NCBI GenBank assembly: GCA_029547025.1
Contig: JAKPQA010000126.1
Location: 1 to 64,000, forward strand
Direction of reading: 5' to 3'
DNA from: Armatimonadota bacterium
GTDB lineage: Bacteria; Armatimonadota; Zipacnadia; UBA1398; JAKPQA01
Length of the DNA stretch: 64,000 nucleotides
Made by a program: the position numbers and the translations under genes. Below the pieces are notes generated by a model. The model ran no database searches, was not told the DNA's origin, and saw only the letters and a program-made list of their open reading frames with translations. Below, in pieces: positions 34,893-43,931 of the stretch. The stretch's first letter is position 1. Each line of letters begins with the position of its first letter.

Positions 34893-35417
34893 TTGAGCGA
34901 CATGTTCGAGGGGGCCAAAGAGGTGCAGCTGGTGGTCTTCGGCCTGGCGGACGAATCCTACGGGGTCCACGTGCTGGCCGTCGAGGAGATCATCCGCCTT
35001 CAGGAGATCACGGCCATTCCCCACGCGCCCGACTTCGTGGAGGGCGTCATCAACCTACGGGGCAGGGTGATCCCCGTTCTCGATCTGCGCAAGCGCTTCG
35101 GGCTCCCACCGGCAGAAGCCACGAAGTCAACTCGCATCGTCGTCGTCGAGGCCAGCGGGATGACTGTGGGCCTGGTCGTGGACTCGGTCGACGAGGTCCG
35201 GAATCTCCCGACGGACACCATCGAGCCGCCCTCGCCCATCGTGACCACGGTGGACTCGGACTTCCTGATGGGCGTGGGCAAACTCCCTGCCGGCGGCGGG
35301 CAGGAACAGCTGGTGATCCTGCTCGATCTCGACCGGGTCACGAGCGTTGCCGAGCGGCAGGCCCTGTCAGCCCTGGGGGCAGGAGAGGAAGCTGCGGCGT
35401 TGCCGTCGGGCAACTAA
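34893..35417 (+). CDS. cheW: CheW-like chemotaxis scaffold protein
   Basis: 174 aa, single CheW domain (about 10-160): VVFGLADESYGVHVLAVEEI, then GVINLRGRVIPVLDLRKRFG, the most conserved part, and VGLVVDSVDEVRNLP. CheW couples chemoreceptors to CheA. No CheA or receptor lies nearby, so this is an orphan. The start is TTG 34893, justified by GGAGG at 34881-34885 with a 7-nt spacer. A short perfect inverted repeat (TCTCCT-AC-AGGAGA, 34807-34820) lies in the 176-nt leader. Confidence 0.93.
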   Translation: MSDMFEGAKEVQLVVFGLADESYGVHVLAVEEIIRLQEITAIPHAPDFVEGVINLRGRVIPVLDLRKRFGLPPAEATKSTRIVVVEASGMTVGLVVDSVDEVRNLPTDTIEPPSPIVTTVDSDFLMGVGKLPAGGGQEQLVILLDLDRVTSVAERQALSALGAGEEAAALPSGN

Positions 35418-35582
35418 GCAGTCCCTCTCACAACCGGTCTCGACATGCATCGCGACGCACGGCCAGCTGCAACGGGGCTGGCCGCACAAGGTGTATGGGC
35501 GCGTTCGCCCGAATGCCCTGTAGCCTGCCCTGCAGCCTCGCGGGGCGGGCTTCACTTTCGAGCCGATCAAGGAGGATGACCC

Positions 35583-36383
35583 GTGGCCAAGCTAGGGTTG
35601 ATCCACTACAACGCTCCCGGCCCGGACCTGGAGGGGTTTCTCAACTACGCCGCGGAGACGGGCTTCGCCTATGTCGAGCTGCAGTGCCCTGATGTCTGGC
35701 CGGAGGGAGTCGACCACCCCGAGGCCCATGCCGAGAGCGTCCGGAAGCTCGTGGAGTCCAAAGGCCTGGCCGTCTCCGCCGTAGCGGCACACAACGACTT
35801 CGTCGTGCTCGGAGCTGACGAGATCGAGTTCCAGGTCACCCGGATGCAGCGCGTCTGCAAACTCGCACAGATCGTCGGGACGAGCATCATTCGTACCGAA
35901 GGTGGATCGCCCAAAGAGAGCGTCCCCCCCGACCGGCAGGTCGAAGCCATGGCCGGGTGTCTGACGCGCTGCCGGGAGTTCATTGAGCCCATGGGCATCA
36001 AGTTGGCCGTCGACAACCATGGCTGGGTGACCAACGACGGAGACCTGCTACTGGACTTGTTTGGGCGCGTAAACTCACCGAACGTCGGGTCCAACCTCGA
36101 CACCATGAACCTGCGGTGGTTCGGGCATGACCTGGCGACCATCGACCGGTTCTATGAGATCCTCGCCCCTTACGTGTTTCACACACATCTCAAAGATGGC
36201 ACGGGCAGCCGCGAGAACTATGTGGGAGCCGCTTTGGGTGATGGCGAGATCCACCTGACCTACGCCGTCGAGCGGCTGAAGAATGCCGGCTTTGACGGTG
36301 TCTGGTGCGCGGAGTATGAGGGGCGGGAAGACTCGGCCATCGGCTATGCCAAGTGCCTGAAGTGGATGAAAGCCAACCTGTAG
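35583..36383 (+). CDS. Sugar phosphate isomerase/epimerase (xylose-isomerase-like barrel)
   Basis: 266 aa TIM barrel of the AP-endonuclease-2/xylose-isomerase-like family. Metal-site candidates: the Glu of YVELQCPD (strand 2), VDNHGW (His after strand 5), LDTMN (Asp of strand 6), HTHLKD (strand 7) and CAEYEG (Glu of strand 8). The GTG start has AAGGAGG 7 nt upstream. First of three carbohydrate genes (with 36414 and 37253) probably forming one operon for inositol- or sugar-like substrates. The substrate cannot be assigned. Confidence 0.85.
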   Translation: MAKLGLIHYNAPGPDLEGFLNYAAETGFAYVELQCPDVWPEGVDHPEAHAESVRKLVESKGLAVSAVAAHNDFVVLGADEIEFQVTRMQRVCKLAQIVGTSIIRTEGGSPKESVPPDRQVEAMAGCLTRCREFIEPMGIKLAVDNHGWVTNDGDLLLDLFGRVNSPNVGSNLDTMNLRWFGHDLATIDRFYEILAPYVFHTHLKDGTGSRENYVGAALGDGEIHLTYAVERLKNAGFDGVWCAEYEGREDSAIGYAKCLKWMKANL

Positions 36384-36413
36384 CCGCGTCGCGGTGCGGG
36401 AGGTCGAGGTCGA

Positions 36414-37208
36414 ATGAGCGGCTGGGATCGGGTCCACATGACGGTGTTCACCAAGCCGTGGAAGACGCTGACCATACCCGAGCTGGGCGAGTTCGTGGCG
36501 GGCCTCGGCCTCTCGGGGGTCGAGCTACCCGTCCGCCCGGGTTACCAGGTGCCCCCAGAGAAGGTCTCAGAGTTGCCTCGGGTCGCCCGAGCGTTCAGGC
36601 AGCTCGGGCTTTCAATCACGAGCGTGGCCGGACCGACGGATGAGGCCACCATCGCCGCGTGCGGTGAGGCCGGCGTCTCCATCATTCGCATCTGCGAAGC
36701 CATCGATGATGATGGCTACCTCGCGACCGAGGCCCGGCTGCAGCGCAAGTATGCCGCCCTGGTGCCGCTCCTGGACAAGCATCGGGTGACGCTGGGCATC
36801 CAGAACCATTCCGGGAACCACGTGGCGAGCGCCATGGGACTCCGGCACCTCATCGAGCAGTTCGACCCGCGCCACATCGCCGCGGTGTGGGACCCCGCCC
36901 ACACCGCGGTCAGTGGCGAGGAGCCGCACCTGGCCATCGACATTCTTGCGTCGCACCTGTGCATGGTGAACCTCAAGAACGTGTTCTGGCAACGCACGAA
37001 TGGCCCCGAGGCCCCGGTGGCGGAATGGAGTATGTACTGGACCACGGGCCGGCACGGTCTGGCCTCATGGCCTCGCGTGGTCGAGCTCCTGCGGGCCCGA
37101 GGGTATGCCGGGCCGGTGTGCCTGTGTGCCGAGTACAGCAGCGGCCACGACGTGAACCGGCTCATCGCGCAGGACATCGCCTTCGCCAAGTCGATCTTCG
37201 AGGGATGA
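36414..37208 (+). CDS. Sugar phosphate isomerase/epimerase, second copy
   Basis: 264 aa, same fold as the gene 30 nt upstream but quite divergent. Metal-site residues: GVELPVRPG (Glu), QNHSGNH (His after strand 5), VWDPAHTA (Asp), NLKNVFWQR (strand 7) and CLCAEYSSG (Glu). It is shorter in the N-terminal strands. It is followed 44 nt later by a Gfo/Idh/MocA oxidoreductase, a usual partner in oxidised-sugar catabolism. Reaction unknown. Confidence 0.83.
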   Translation: MSGWDRVHMTVFTKPWKTLTIPELGEFVAGLGLSGVELPVRPGYQVPPEKVSELPRVARAFRQLGLSITSVAGPTDEATIAACGEAGVSIIRICEAIDDDGYLATEARLQRKYAALVPLLDKHRVTLGIQNHSGNHVASAMGLRHLIEQFDPRHIAAVWDPAHTAVSGEEPHLAIDILASHLCMVNLKNVFWQRTNGPEAPVAEWSMYWTTGRHGLASWPRVVELLRARGYAGPVCLCAEYSSGHDVNRLIAQDIAFAKSIFEG

Positions 37209-37252
37209 GGCCCGCGCCCCACCCTTCCGGCCAGTGAGGGAGTGCTCGATCG

Positions 37253-38224
37253 GTGCCCGAAGTCATCCGCGCGGCCGCCATTGGTGCGGGCAGCATGGCC
37301 AATGCCGTCCACTACCCGTCACTCGCGTCGTTCGATGACGTCTCCCTTGTGGGCATCTGCGACCTGGATGTGAGCCGGCTCAATGCCACGGCCGATCGCT
37401 ACGGTGTCGAGGGGCGCTACACGAACTACCAGGCCATGATCGAGGATCTGGCTCCCGATGCCGTCTATGCCATCGGGCAACCCCACATCCTGTTCGATGT
37501 CTGGATGTGGTGTCTCTCGCATGGCCTGAACTTGTACATCGAGAAGCCCATGGGTCTGTCATTACACCAAGCCCGGGCTCTGGCCCACGTCGCGGAGCGT
37601 AATGGCTGCATCACTCAAGTGAGTTTCCAGCGCCGCACGTGTCCCATGGTGGTGCAACTGAGGGAGGCATGCCTCAAGCGCGGACCAATCACCCATGGGG
37701 TCTGCCAGTTCTACAAGTGGGCCCCCGAGCCGTTCCTCGGTGCCCGAGATCACATGATGGACGACGGTGTGCACGCCATCGATACACTCCGGTGGATGTG
37801 CGGCGGCGAAGTGGCCGACATTCAGTGTGTCACGCGCCGTGTGGGTACCCCCGACATCAACTTCATCGTGGCAACACTCGGGTTCGACAACGGCGCCACC
37901 GGTGTTCTGATGAACAGCTGGACGAGCGGCCGGCGCGTGTTTCGCGTCGAGATGCACGCCCCGGGCATCTGTGCGGAGGCCGAGCACGAGGGCACAGGCC
38001 GGCTGTTCGCCGACGGCGATGCCGCCGGGACCGAGTATGATACGCGTGAGGTAGCGGGAAGCGATGAGTTTCACGTCTACGCCGGCTTCTCCGCCAAGCA
38101 CCGTGAGTTCATCGACGCACTGAAGACGGGCACCCAGCCCGGTTCGCATTTCGGCGATGCCCTGAAGACCATGGAGGTCGCGGAGCGGATCCTGGCGCGG
38201 TCGCTGCTCGGACGCGAGTGCTAG
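37253..38224 (+). CDS. Gfo/Idh/MocA family NAD(P)-dependent oxidoreductase
   Basis: 323 aa. The N-terminal Rossmann domain has GAGSMANAVHYPSL (GxGxxA-like) and VGICDLDVSRL. The signature EKPMGLSLHQA carries the family Lys (EKP). The C-terminal substrate domain has DDGVHAIDTLRWMCGG, where the His is the expected catalytic residue. The GTG start sits in GATCG-GTG with a weak ribosome site. The family oxidises or reduces sugar or inositol derivatives. Part of the operon with the two isomerases. Confidence 0.87.
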   Translation: MPEVIRAAAIGAGSMANAVHYPSLASFDDVSLVGICDLDVSRLNATADRYGVEGRYTNYQAMIEDLAPDAVYAIGQPHILFDVWMWCLSHGLNLYIEKPMGLSLHQARALAHVAERNGCITQVSFQRRTCPMVVQLREACLKRGPITHGVCQFYKWAPEPFLGARDHMMDDGVHAIDTLRWMCGGEVADIQCVTRRVGTPDINFIVATLGFDNGATGVLMNSWTSGRRVFRVEMHAPGICAEAEHEGTGRLFADGDAAGTEYDTREVAGSDEFHVYAGFSAKHREFIDALKTGTQPGSHFGDALKTMEVAERILARSLLGREC

Positions 38225-38338
38225 ATCCCGGATCGAGGAAGCCGCAACCGGCCCGGCGCCAGTGCGTCTCTACTGACATCCACACAGCGCGGCGGGGGTG
38301 ACTCCTGTCCCTGCCGCGTCAGCGTTCCCGGGAGTGCC

Positions 38339-39271
38339 ATGGAACCGGTCATCGAGTGCCAGGGGCTCACCAAGCGCTACGGCAGCTTGCTGGCCGTCGA
38401 CCACGTGGACCTGGCCGTCGGTCGCGGCGAGGTGTTTGGGTTCCTGGGCCCAAACGGCGCGGGCAAGAGCACCACCATCCGCATGCTCCTCGGCCTGATT
38501 CGCCCCGATGCCGGTCGTGCACTGCTGTTCGGGCAGTCGGTGGCCGCCGGCCAGAGGCGGGTACTCAAGCGTGTGGGGGCTCTGGTGGAGTCTCCGGCCC
38601 TGTACGACTACCTGTCCGGCCGGAAGAACCTCGAGATCCTCTCCGACATGTCGGGCGGCTGCCCGCGCAAGCGAATCGACGAAGTGCTCGAGCTCGTGGG
38701 CCTGTCGGGCCGCCAGAAGGACCGCGTCGGGACCTACTCCCATGGCATGAGGCAGCGCCTGGGACTGGCCCAGGCGCTGCTGCCCAAGCCGGAGCTTCTG
38801 GTACTCGACGAGCCCGCAACGGGGCTGGACCCTGAGGGCATCGTCGAGATCCGCAACCTTCTACGGTACTTGGGAGAGTCCGAGCAGATGACGATCTTCG
38901 TATCGAGCCACCTGCTCCACGAGGTCCAGGCGACATGCACCGATGTGGGGCTGCTGTCCCGCGGGCGACTGGTGACTCGGGGTCGCGTGGCCGACCTGCT
39001 GCGGCAGGGACACCTGGAGGCGACGATCGGCATCGACGACGCGGCCCGCGGCCGCGAGGTGCTCCGCTCGCTGCCGTTCGTCCTCGCGGTCGAGAGTGAA
39101 GACTCGGCGCTGCGCGTACGCGTCGAGGCCGAGCGGCTGGCAGACGCGAACCGGGCGCTAGTGGCAGCCGGCCTGGCCGTGTCGGCCCTGGTACCTCGCC
39201 AGGGCAACCTCGAGGAGCTCTACATGTCTGTGATGACGGAAGCGGGCCATGCTTGCTCTAGTGCGGATTGA
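38339..39271 (+). CDS. ABC transporter ATP-binding protein
   Basis: 310 aa. Walker A GPNGAGKSTTIRML (about residue 38), signature region TYSHGMRQRLGLAQAL (LSGGQ-like), Walker B LLVLDEPATGLDPEG, H-loop SSH. The C-terminal 90 residues are the accessory domain of CcmA/NatA-like exporters. ATG 38339 follows GGGAG. The stop lies 23 nt inside the permease gene, so both are coupled. Forms an exporter with the next gene. Confidence 0.93.
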   Translation: MEPVIECQGLTKRYGSLLAVDHVDLAVGRGEVFGFLGPNGAGKSTTIRMLLGLIRPDAGRALLFGQSVAAGQRRVLKRVGALVESPALYDYLSGRKNLEILSDMSGGCPRKRIDEVLELVGLSGRQKDRVGTYSHGMRQRLGLAQALLPKPELLVLDEPATGLDPEGIVEIRNLLRYLGESEQMTIFVSSHLLHEVQATCTDVGLLSRGRLVTRGRVADLLRQGHLEATIGIDDAARGREVLRSLPFVLAVESEDSALRVRVEAERLADANRALVAAGLAVSALVPRQGNLEELYMSVMTEAGHACSSAD

Positions 39272-40181
39272 GCTCAGCAAGCTCTATCGCCGACGCGGGA
39301 CCTACGTCAGCTTCGCGTGCCTGGCTGCGCTCGTGCTGCTGGTGGCAGTTCCGATCTCGTGCTACAAGGAGAAGGTCGACCACAGTCTGCGCGACGAGCT
39401 CTCAAGCGGCATGGGCGACGACTGGGTGGTCGGGGGCAAGGTCCTGGCCGGGCCGTTCGTGCCGCGCGTCATGCTGTTTTGGCCCATGCGGAAGCTCGTG
39501 GTGAACATCCTCCTGGCACTGTTCGCCGCCATGGCCGGCGGCAGCGCCATTGCGGGGGAGTACTCAGCCGGAACGCTCCGGACGATCCTGACCCGTCCTC
39601 CGGCGCGATGGAAGGTGTTCGTCGCCAAGTTTGTGGTGATGGCCATCTACGCGGCGTCCCTGGCCATCTTCTTCGGGCTGTTCGCCTTCATCGTGGGCTA
39701 TGCCCTGTTCGGGCGAGGAGCCCTCGTCTTTGCCGACATGCCGGCAGACATGGGTTCGGGGCCTCGGCCGATGGGCGCACCCATCATCCAGGAGGGTGCC
39801 GCCGTGCAGATGCTGGGGCAGGCCTATCTGCTGATGGGAGTCTCCATCATTGCCGCCATGTCACTGGCGCTGTTCGTCTCGTCCTTCACATCGCACCCCC
39901 TGACTGCCGCCGGCGCCGCCCTTGGGATCCTCCTGCTCAGCACGATCGTCGGCACCCTCGGTAGTGCGCCCAAGGAGATCGAGTTCCTGGCCTTCTTCAG
40001 GACCATCCGGCCCTACTTGCTGACGACGCACATGAACCTCTACGAGATCCCACTCGCCCGAGGACTGGACCAGGCGGCTCGGGTGGCTCTCACCAGCTCG
40101 GCCGGCTGGCTTGCGGGCTACTGCGCGGCCTTCTTCGCCGGCGGGTTGCTCGTGTTCCGGAGGAGGGACATCCTGTGCTAG
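39249..40181 (+). CDS. ABC-2 type transporter permease
   Basis: 310 aa with about six membrane segments: 18-36, 80-100, 128-160, 190-215, 222-242 and 275-300. The segment GEYSAGTLRTILTRPPARWK after the second helix is the coupling motif of ABC-2 permeases. It overlaps both neighbours, the ATPase upstream and the secreted LolA-like gene downstream, so the three form one unit. The substrate is unknown; a lipid or lipoprotein-linked cargo is suggested by the downstream gene only. Confidence 0.88.
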   Translation: MLALVRIELSKLYRRRGTYVSFACLAALVLLVAVPISCYKEKVDHSLRDELSSGMGDDWVVGGKVLAGPFVPRVMLFWPMRKLVVNILLALFAAMAGGSAIAGEYSAGTLRTILTRPPARWKVFVAKFVVMAIYAASLAIFFGLFAFIVGYALFGRGALVFADMPADMGSGPRPMGAPIIQEGAAVQMLGQAYLLMGVSIIAAMSLALFVSSFTSHPLTAAGAALGILLLSTIVGTLGSAPKEIEFLAFFRTIRPYLLTTHMNLYEIPLARGLDQAARVALTSSAGWLAGYCAAFFAGGLLVFRRRDILC

Positions 40182-40861
40182 CACGACCCCGGTATGGTGT
40201 CACCCTGGCGACGCTACTGGCCATCTGGGCGGCCGTTCCGGCGCTCGGCGCAGAGCCGTCGGCGTCGCAGATCCTCAAACGGGCCCTCGACCTGAACAGC
40301 GGCATCGTGGACTACACGGCCAGAGCGCGCGCCGAGTTCCACGCCCCCGAGGGGGCCGACGTCCCGGAAGGCCAGCGTTCGATGGTCTTCGACTTCCGTG
40401 TCTTGTTCAAGCGGCCCAACCAGGTGAAGATCGAGGCCAACCAGCCAGTGATGCTCCCCAGACAGCTCTTCGCGTTTGGGAACCTGGGGACCACCATCGC
40501 CAGGGAGGGCAGGGTCTCCCTGGTCGGCAAGCGTGTGGTCGATGGCGTGCCGATCTACAATGTGCAGGTAGCGCCCCCCGAAGGCACTGAGGGCGCTAAG
40601 ATGCTGTTCTGGATCCACGGCGCCAAGTGGACCGTGTTGCGCATGAAGATGCCCGCTTCGGGAGGGAACCAGCAGAGCTTCGAACTCGACATCGCGTGGA
40701 CGTACGCACGGGTTCAGGGCTACTACGTCCCGACGCGCATCTCGGTGAGCCTCCCTGGCATGATGTTCGGCCCCAACGTGTGGGGCCAGGGCCGGGCCAG
40801 CCTGACCATGACCGACTGGCGGATCAACGTGGGGCTCAAGGACTCGGTGTTCGCGAGGTAG
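40175..40861 (+). CDS. Secreted LolA/DUF2092-like protein
   Basis: 228 aa. Signal peptide (hydrophobic 9-24, cleavage near ALGAEP). The rest resembles the LolA/DUF2092 half-barrel: ASQILKRALDLNSGIVDYTA, then VLFKRPNQVKIEANQP, then a GVPIYNVQVAPPEG strand. Relatives carry lipoproteins or bind lipids; here that is inference. GTG 40175 overlaps the permease stop by 7 nt, tying it to the ABC exporter as a possible periplasmic acceptor. Confidence 0.68.
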   Translation: MLARPRYGVTLATLLAIWAAVPALGAEPSASQILKRALDLNSGIVDYTARARAEFHAPEGADVPEGQRSMVFDFRVLFKRPNQVKIEANQPVMLPRQLFAFGNLGTTIAREGRVSLVGKRVVDGVPIYNVQVAPPEGTEGAKMLFWIHGAKWTVLRMKMPASGGNQQSFELDIAWTYARVQGYYVPTRISVSLPGMMFGPNVWGQGRASLTMTDWRINVGLKDSVFAR

Positions 40862-40946
40862 GGAGGACCAAGGAGGCGGTCAGCTCCAGCCCCCTCCCCG
40901 GGGATCTGCACGGTTCCCACCCCGCGGCGAGGGACTGGATGGCCGA

Positions 40947-42803
40947 ATGGGCAGAATAGCGGTCCTCCCGGAGGACGTCGCCAACAAGATCGCGGCCGGC
41001 GAGGTCGTCGAGCGGCCGGCTTCGGTGGTCAAGGAGCTCGTCGAGAACTCACTCGATGCCGGCGCCACCCGGGTGACCGTGTACCTCGAGGATGGCGGGA
41101 AGAGCCTGATCCGCGTCGTCGATGATGGTCACGGCATGCCGCCGGACGACGCATACCTGGCCGTCCAGCCCCATGCCACCAGCAAGATCGCATCGGCGGC
41201 CGATCTGGCGGCCATCGAGACCCTCGGTTTCCGCGGCGAGGCTCTGCCCAGCATCGCCTCCGTCTCCGACTTCCTCATGACCACCCGCCCCTGGGACGCG
41301 GATCTGGGCACCGCGGTCTCGATCGAGGGCGGCCGGCCGCCTCGGGTCTATGAGGTCGGATGCGCACCCGGGACCACCATCACCGTCGAGCGGCTGTTCT
41401 GCAACGTGCCCGCCCGCCTCAAGTTCATGCGGACCACGGCCACCGAGCTCGCGCGGATCGTCGATCTCGTCGGACGCCTGGCTCTGGCTCACCCGCACAT
41501 CGGCTTCACGGTCATCCACGAGGGCCGCGAGGTGCTCAGGTCCGACCCATCCGACGATCTGCTGCCGAAGCTGGCCGACGTGCTCGGGCGCGCCGTGGCC
41601 GACGAGATGATCCCGATCGAGCACCACACGCCTCTGCTCGCGATCACCGGCTTCGTCAGCCGTCCGACGGTCACCAAGGCCACCCGAGCAGGCCACTACC
41701 TGTTTGTGAACCGGCGGACGATCCGGTCGGCGGCACTGAGCCACGCGATCGAACAGGGCTATGGCACCCTGGTCCCTCCTCAAAGGCACCCGGTTGGCGT
41801 ACTCATGATCGCCATGGACGCGCGGCTTGTGGACCCGAACGTCCATCCAACCAAGGCCGAGGTTCGCTTCGCACGCGAGTCCGAGGTGTTCCGGACCGTC
41901 CTGGCATCCGTGATGCAAGCCCTGGTGGAACACGACCTGGCACCCGAGGCCGCCCCCCAGGTGGCTCCGGAACTGACCTTGTCCTCTCCCGCTATCGCCT
42001 CGCGGCCCCCCACACCCAGGCAACTCACCGCAACCGGGCTCCTCCTGCCGTCCGCGCCTCGTGCCGTGCCGGCACCCGAGGAGATGGGGCCATTCCACGA
42101 GGTGCTGCGGCAGCGGATCGAGGCCGACGACGCGCCCATTCCGCCGGAGAGCACACCAGCGCCATCCGCTCGGGCCGATGCCTCACAGTCCGACGCCGGT
42201 ACCTCGACCATGCCCGCGCCGGGGGCCCCCAGGGTCCGGCTGGTGGGCCAGGCCCTGTCCTCCTATGTGGTGGCCGAGATCGACGGCGCGCTGTGCATCA
42301 TCGACCAACACGCGGCCCACGAACGGGTCCTGTTCGCCCAGGCGCTGGACGCTCTCATGGGTCGAGCACTGCCGTCCCAGGGGCTTCTGGTGCCCCTGAC
42401 ACTCCATCTGCCCGCGCCCGAGGCGACCGCACTCCGAGAGCACCAGGCCCTCCTCGAACAGCTCGGATTCCGCGTCGAGCCCTTTGGGGGCAACTCCGTC
42501 GTGGTGCGCTCGGTGCCGGCCGCCCTCGGCCGGCGCAGCCCACACGCAGTGCTGACCGATATGGCCGAAGCCCTCTCGGGGCAGGGCGAGTTCGGACGGC
42601 TGCCTGATCCGCGGGAGAGGGCTGCAGCCTCCATGGCCTGCAAGGCTGCCGTCAAGGCGGACGACCCACTGACTCCCGAGGAGATGGCCGCACTGCTGCG
42701 TGATCTGGTGGCGGCCCCAGACCACGCGACATGCCCCCACGGCCGTCCGACCATCCTGCGCTTGCCGCCCGAAGCCCTGGCCCGCCAGTTCCGTCGGACG
42801 TAG
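40947..42803 (+). CDS. mutL: DNA mismatch repair protein MutL
   Basis: 618 aa. The GHKL ATPase N-terminus is complete: ELVENSLDAGAT, RVVDDGHGMPPDD, HATSKI and GFRGEALPSIASVS. The linker (about 335-425) is Pro/Ala/Thr-rich. The C-terminal dimerisation domain holds DQHAAHERVLFA (D453-A464), where the metal-binding motif DQHA(X)2E(X)4E has Ala464 for the last Glu, plus ACKAAVK and CPHGRPT. Nicking activity may therefore be altered, although other endonuclease motifs remain. No mutS nearby. It starts 85 nt after the LolA-like gene. Confidence 0.96.
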   Translation: MGRIAVLPEDVANKIAAGEVVERPASVVKELVENSLDAGATRVTVYLEDGGKSLIRVVDDGHGMPPDDAYLAVQPHATSKIASAADLAAIETLGFRGEALPSIASVSDFLMTTRPWDADLGTAVSIEGGRPPRVYEVGCAPGTTITVERLFCNVPARLKFMRTTATELARIVDLVGRLALAHPHIGFTVIHEGREVLRSDPSDDLLPKLADVLGRAVADEMIPIEHHTPLLAITGFVSRPTVTKATRAGHYLFVNRRTIRSAALSHAIEQGYGTLVPPQRHPVGVLMIAMDARLVDPNVHPTKAEVRFARESEVFRTVLASVMQALVEHDLAPEAAPQVAPELTLSSPAIASRPPTPRQLTATGLLLPSAPRAVPAPEEMGPFHEVLRQRIEADDAPIPPESTPAPSARADASQSDAGTSTMPAPGAPRVRLVGQALSSYVVAEIDGALCIIDQHAAHERVLFAQALDALMGRALPSQGLLVPLTLHLPAPEATALREHQALLEQLGFRVEPFGGNSVVVRSVPAALGRRSPHAVLTDMAEALSGQGEFGRLPDPRERAAASMACKAAVKADDPLTPEEMAALLRDLVAAPDHATCPHGRPTILRLPPEALARQFRRT

Positions 42804-42889
42804 AAGCCCCAGGCCAGAGGCGCCAACTCCGGGCCGCTGGACGCCACCTCGCCGGGCGGGGTTGGGCCTCCAGGACTGTCACATCAGCT

Positions 42890-42904
42890 CGCCCGAATCG
42901 GGCG
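42890..42904. other. Palindrome between mutL and the SLH gene
   Basis: CGCCCGA-A-TCGGGCG, perfect 7-bp arms, in the 231-nt gap. With a one-base centre it is more like a protein-binding palindrome than a hairpin, but a terminator remnant for mutL cannot be excluded. Confidence 0.35.
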
Positions 42905-42948
42905 CTGCGCTCGCCCACGCATCAGCGTAAGGCCGGTGCGATGCCCGA

Positions 42949-42977
42949 TTGACATTCATTTTGGCAAGGGCTATCCT
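42949..42977 (+). promoter_or_regulatory. Strong sigma70-type promoter for the SLH-domain gene
   Basis: Perfect TTGACA at 42949-42954, 17-nt spacer, TATCCT at 42972-42977. Transcription would start about 42984, leaving a leader of about 50 nt that contains CGCCT-AGAGG-AGGCG, a small hairpin covering an AGGAGG sequence. The AT-rich stretch is unusual for this DNA. Confidence 0.65.
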
Positions 42978-43034
42978 TTTTTCGCCTAGAGGAGGCGCAT
43001 CGAGCCGTCACGCCAAGAGAACGAGGTACTGCTG

Positions 43035-43931
43035 ATGAAGGTCGGGACGCTCACGGCGCTCTGGCTCGCCCTCGTCGTTCCCACCACACTCGCCGATGCA
43101 CCGGCCGCCCCCGCCCCCACGCTGCCCGAAGGGATCCACATCGAGGCAGGTGAACCAGCGCCGGCCCCTCCATCCCTCGCGACCGAACCGCTCGCCGCAT
43201 ACGCGACACTCAAACAGCCGTTCTGGACGGACGACTTCATCGAGCAATGGGTGCCATCGGATGTGCCTCGCAGTCACTGGAGCTACGAGTGGCTGAGCTG
43301 GATGTCTGAGGAGGGCCTGTTCCGCGAGATCTTCCCCGTCGAGGAGTACTCGCACCCAGATGCTCCGGAGGTCTATGCCGACGCCGCCCGGCTCGCTCAG
43401 GTCCCTGAGGTGATGGATGCCGTGGTCCGGCTGACGCGCGACGGCTTGGTGATCGGGCACCCCGATGGCACCTTCGCACCCGACGCCCCCGCCCGCCGGA
43501 TCGAGCTCGGACTGGTCGCCTGCCGGGCGACGCTGCTGATCCGCGAGGCCCACGCGCGCTTTGTGGTCGTGCATCCGCCCGCGGCGTCGTCGGCGCCTCG
43601 GGTCAACCTGGCCGCACCCGCCCATCGGTATGAGCTCGCCGAGACGCTCGCGAGGGTCATGCGGTGTCTCGGTCCCCTCGATGCGCGCATCGAGGAAGCT
43701 CTCCGAGAGCCCCCGAGCACGTGGAGGCTCCCCCCCGATGTGCCTCGGAACCACCGGTTCGCGCCTGCCGTTCAGGTGGCGGTCACGATGGGACTGCTGC
43801 AAGGGCAGGAGGGCGGTGCCTTTGGCGGCGACCAGCCCGTGGCCCGCATGCAGGTTGCACTGGCCTTCACACGGCTGCTGGACCTCCTCGAAGCTTGGCC
43901 CTCTGACATCGGCAGGTCCGAGCGGCGCTAA
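43035..43931 (+). CDS. Exported S-layer-homology (SLH) domain protein
   Basis: 298 aa with a signal peptide (1-20). Three SLH-like modules are seen at about 74-105 (DVPRSHWSYEWLSWMSEEGL), 120-170 (RDGLVIGHPDGTFAPDAPAR) and 235-285 (DVPRNHRFAPAVQVAVTMGL). Such modules tether proteins to cell-wall polymers. No other domain is present, so it may be a wall anchor or partner. The stop TAA overlaps the TAG of the convergent HD-GYP gene (4 nt shared). It is driven by the clear promoter at 42949. Confidence 0.82.
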   Translation: MKVGTLTALWLALVVPTTLADAPAAPAPTLPEGIHIEAGEPAPAPPSLATEPLAAYATLKQPFWTDDFIEQWVPSDVPRSHWSYEWLSWMSEEGLFREIFPVEEYSHPDAPEVYADAARLAQVPEVMDAVVRLTRDGLVIGHPDGTFAPDAPARRIELGLVACRATLLIREAHARFVVVHPPAASSAPRVNLAAPAHRYELAETLARVMRCLGPLDARIEEALREPPSTWRLPPDVPRNHRFAPAVQVAVTMGLLQGQEGGAFGGDQPVARMQVALAFTRLLDLLEAWPSDIGRSERR

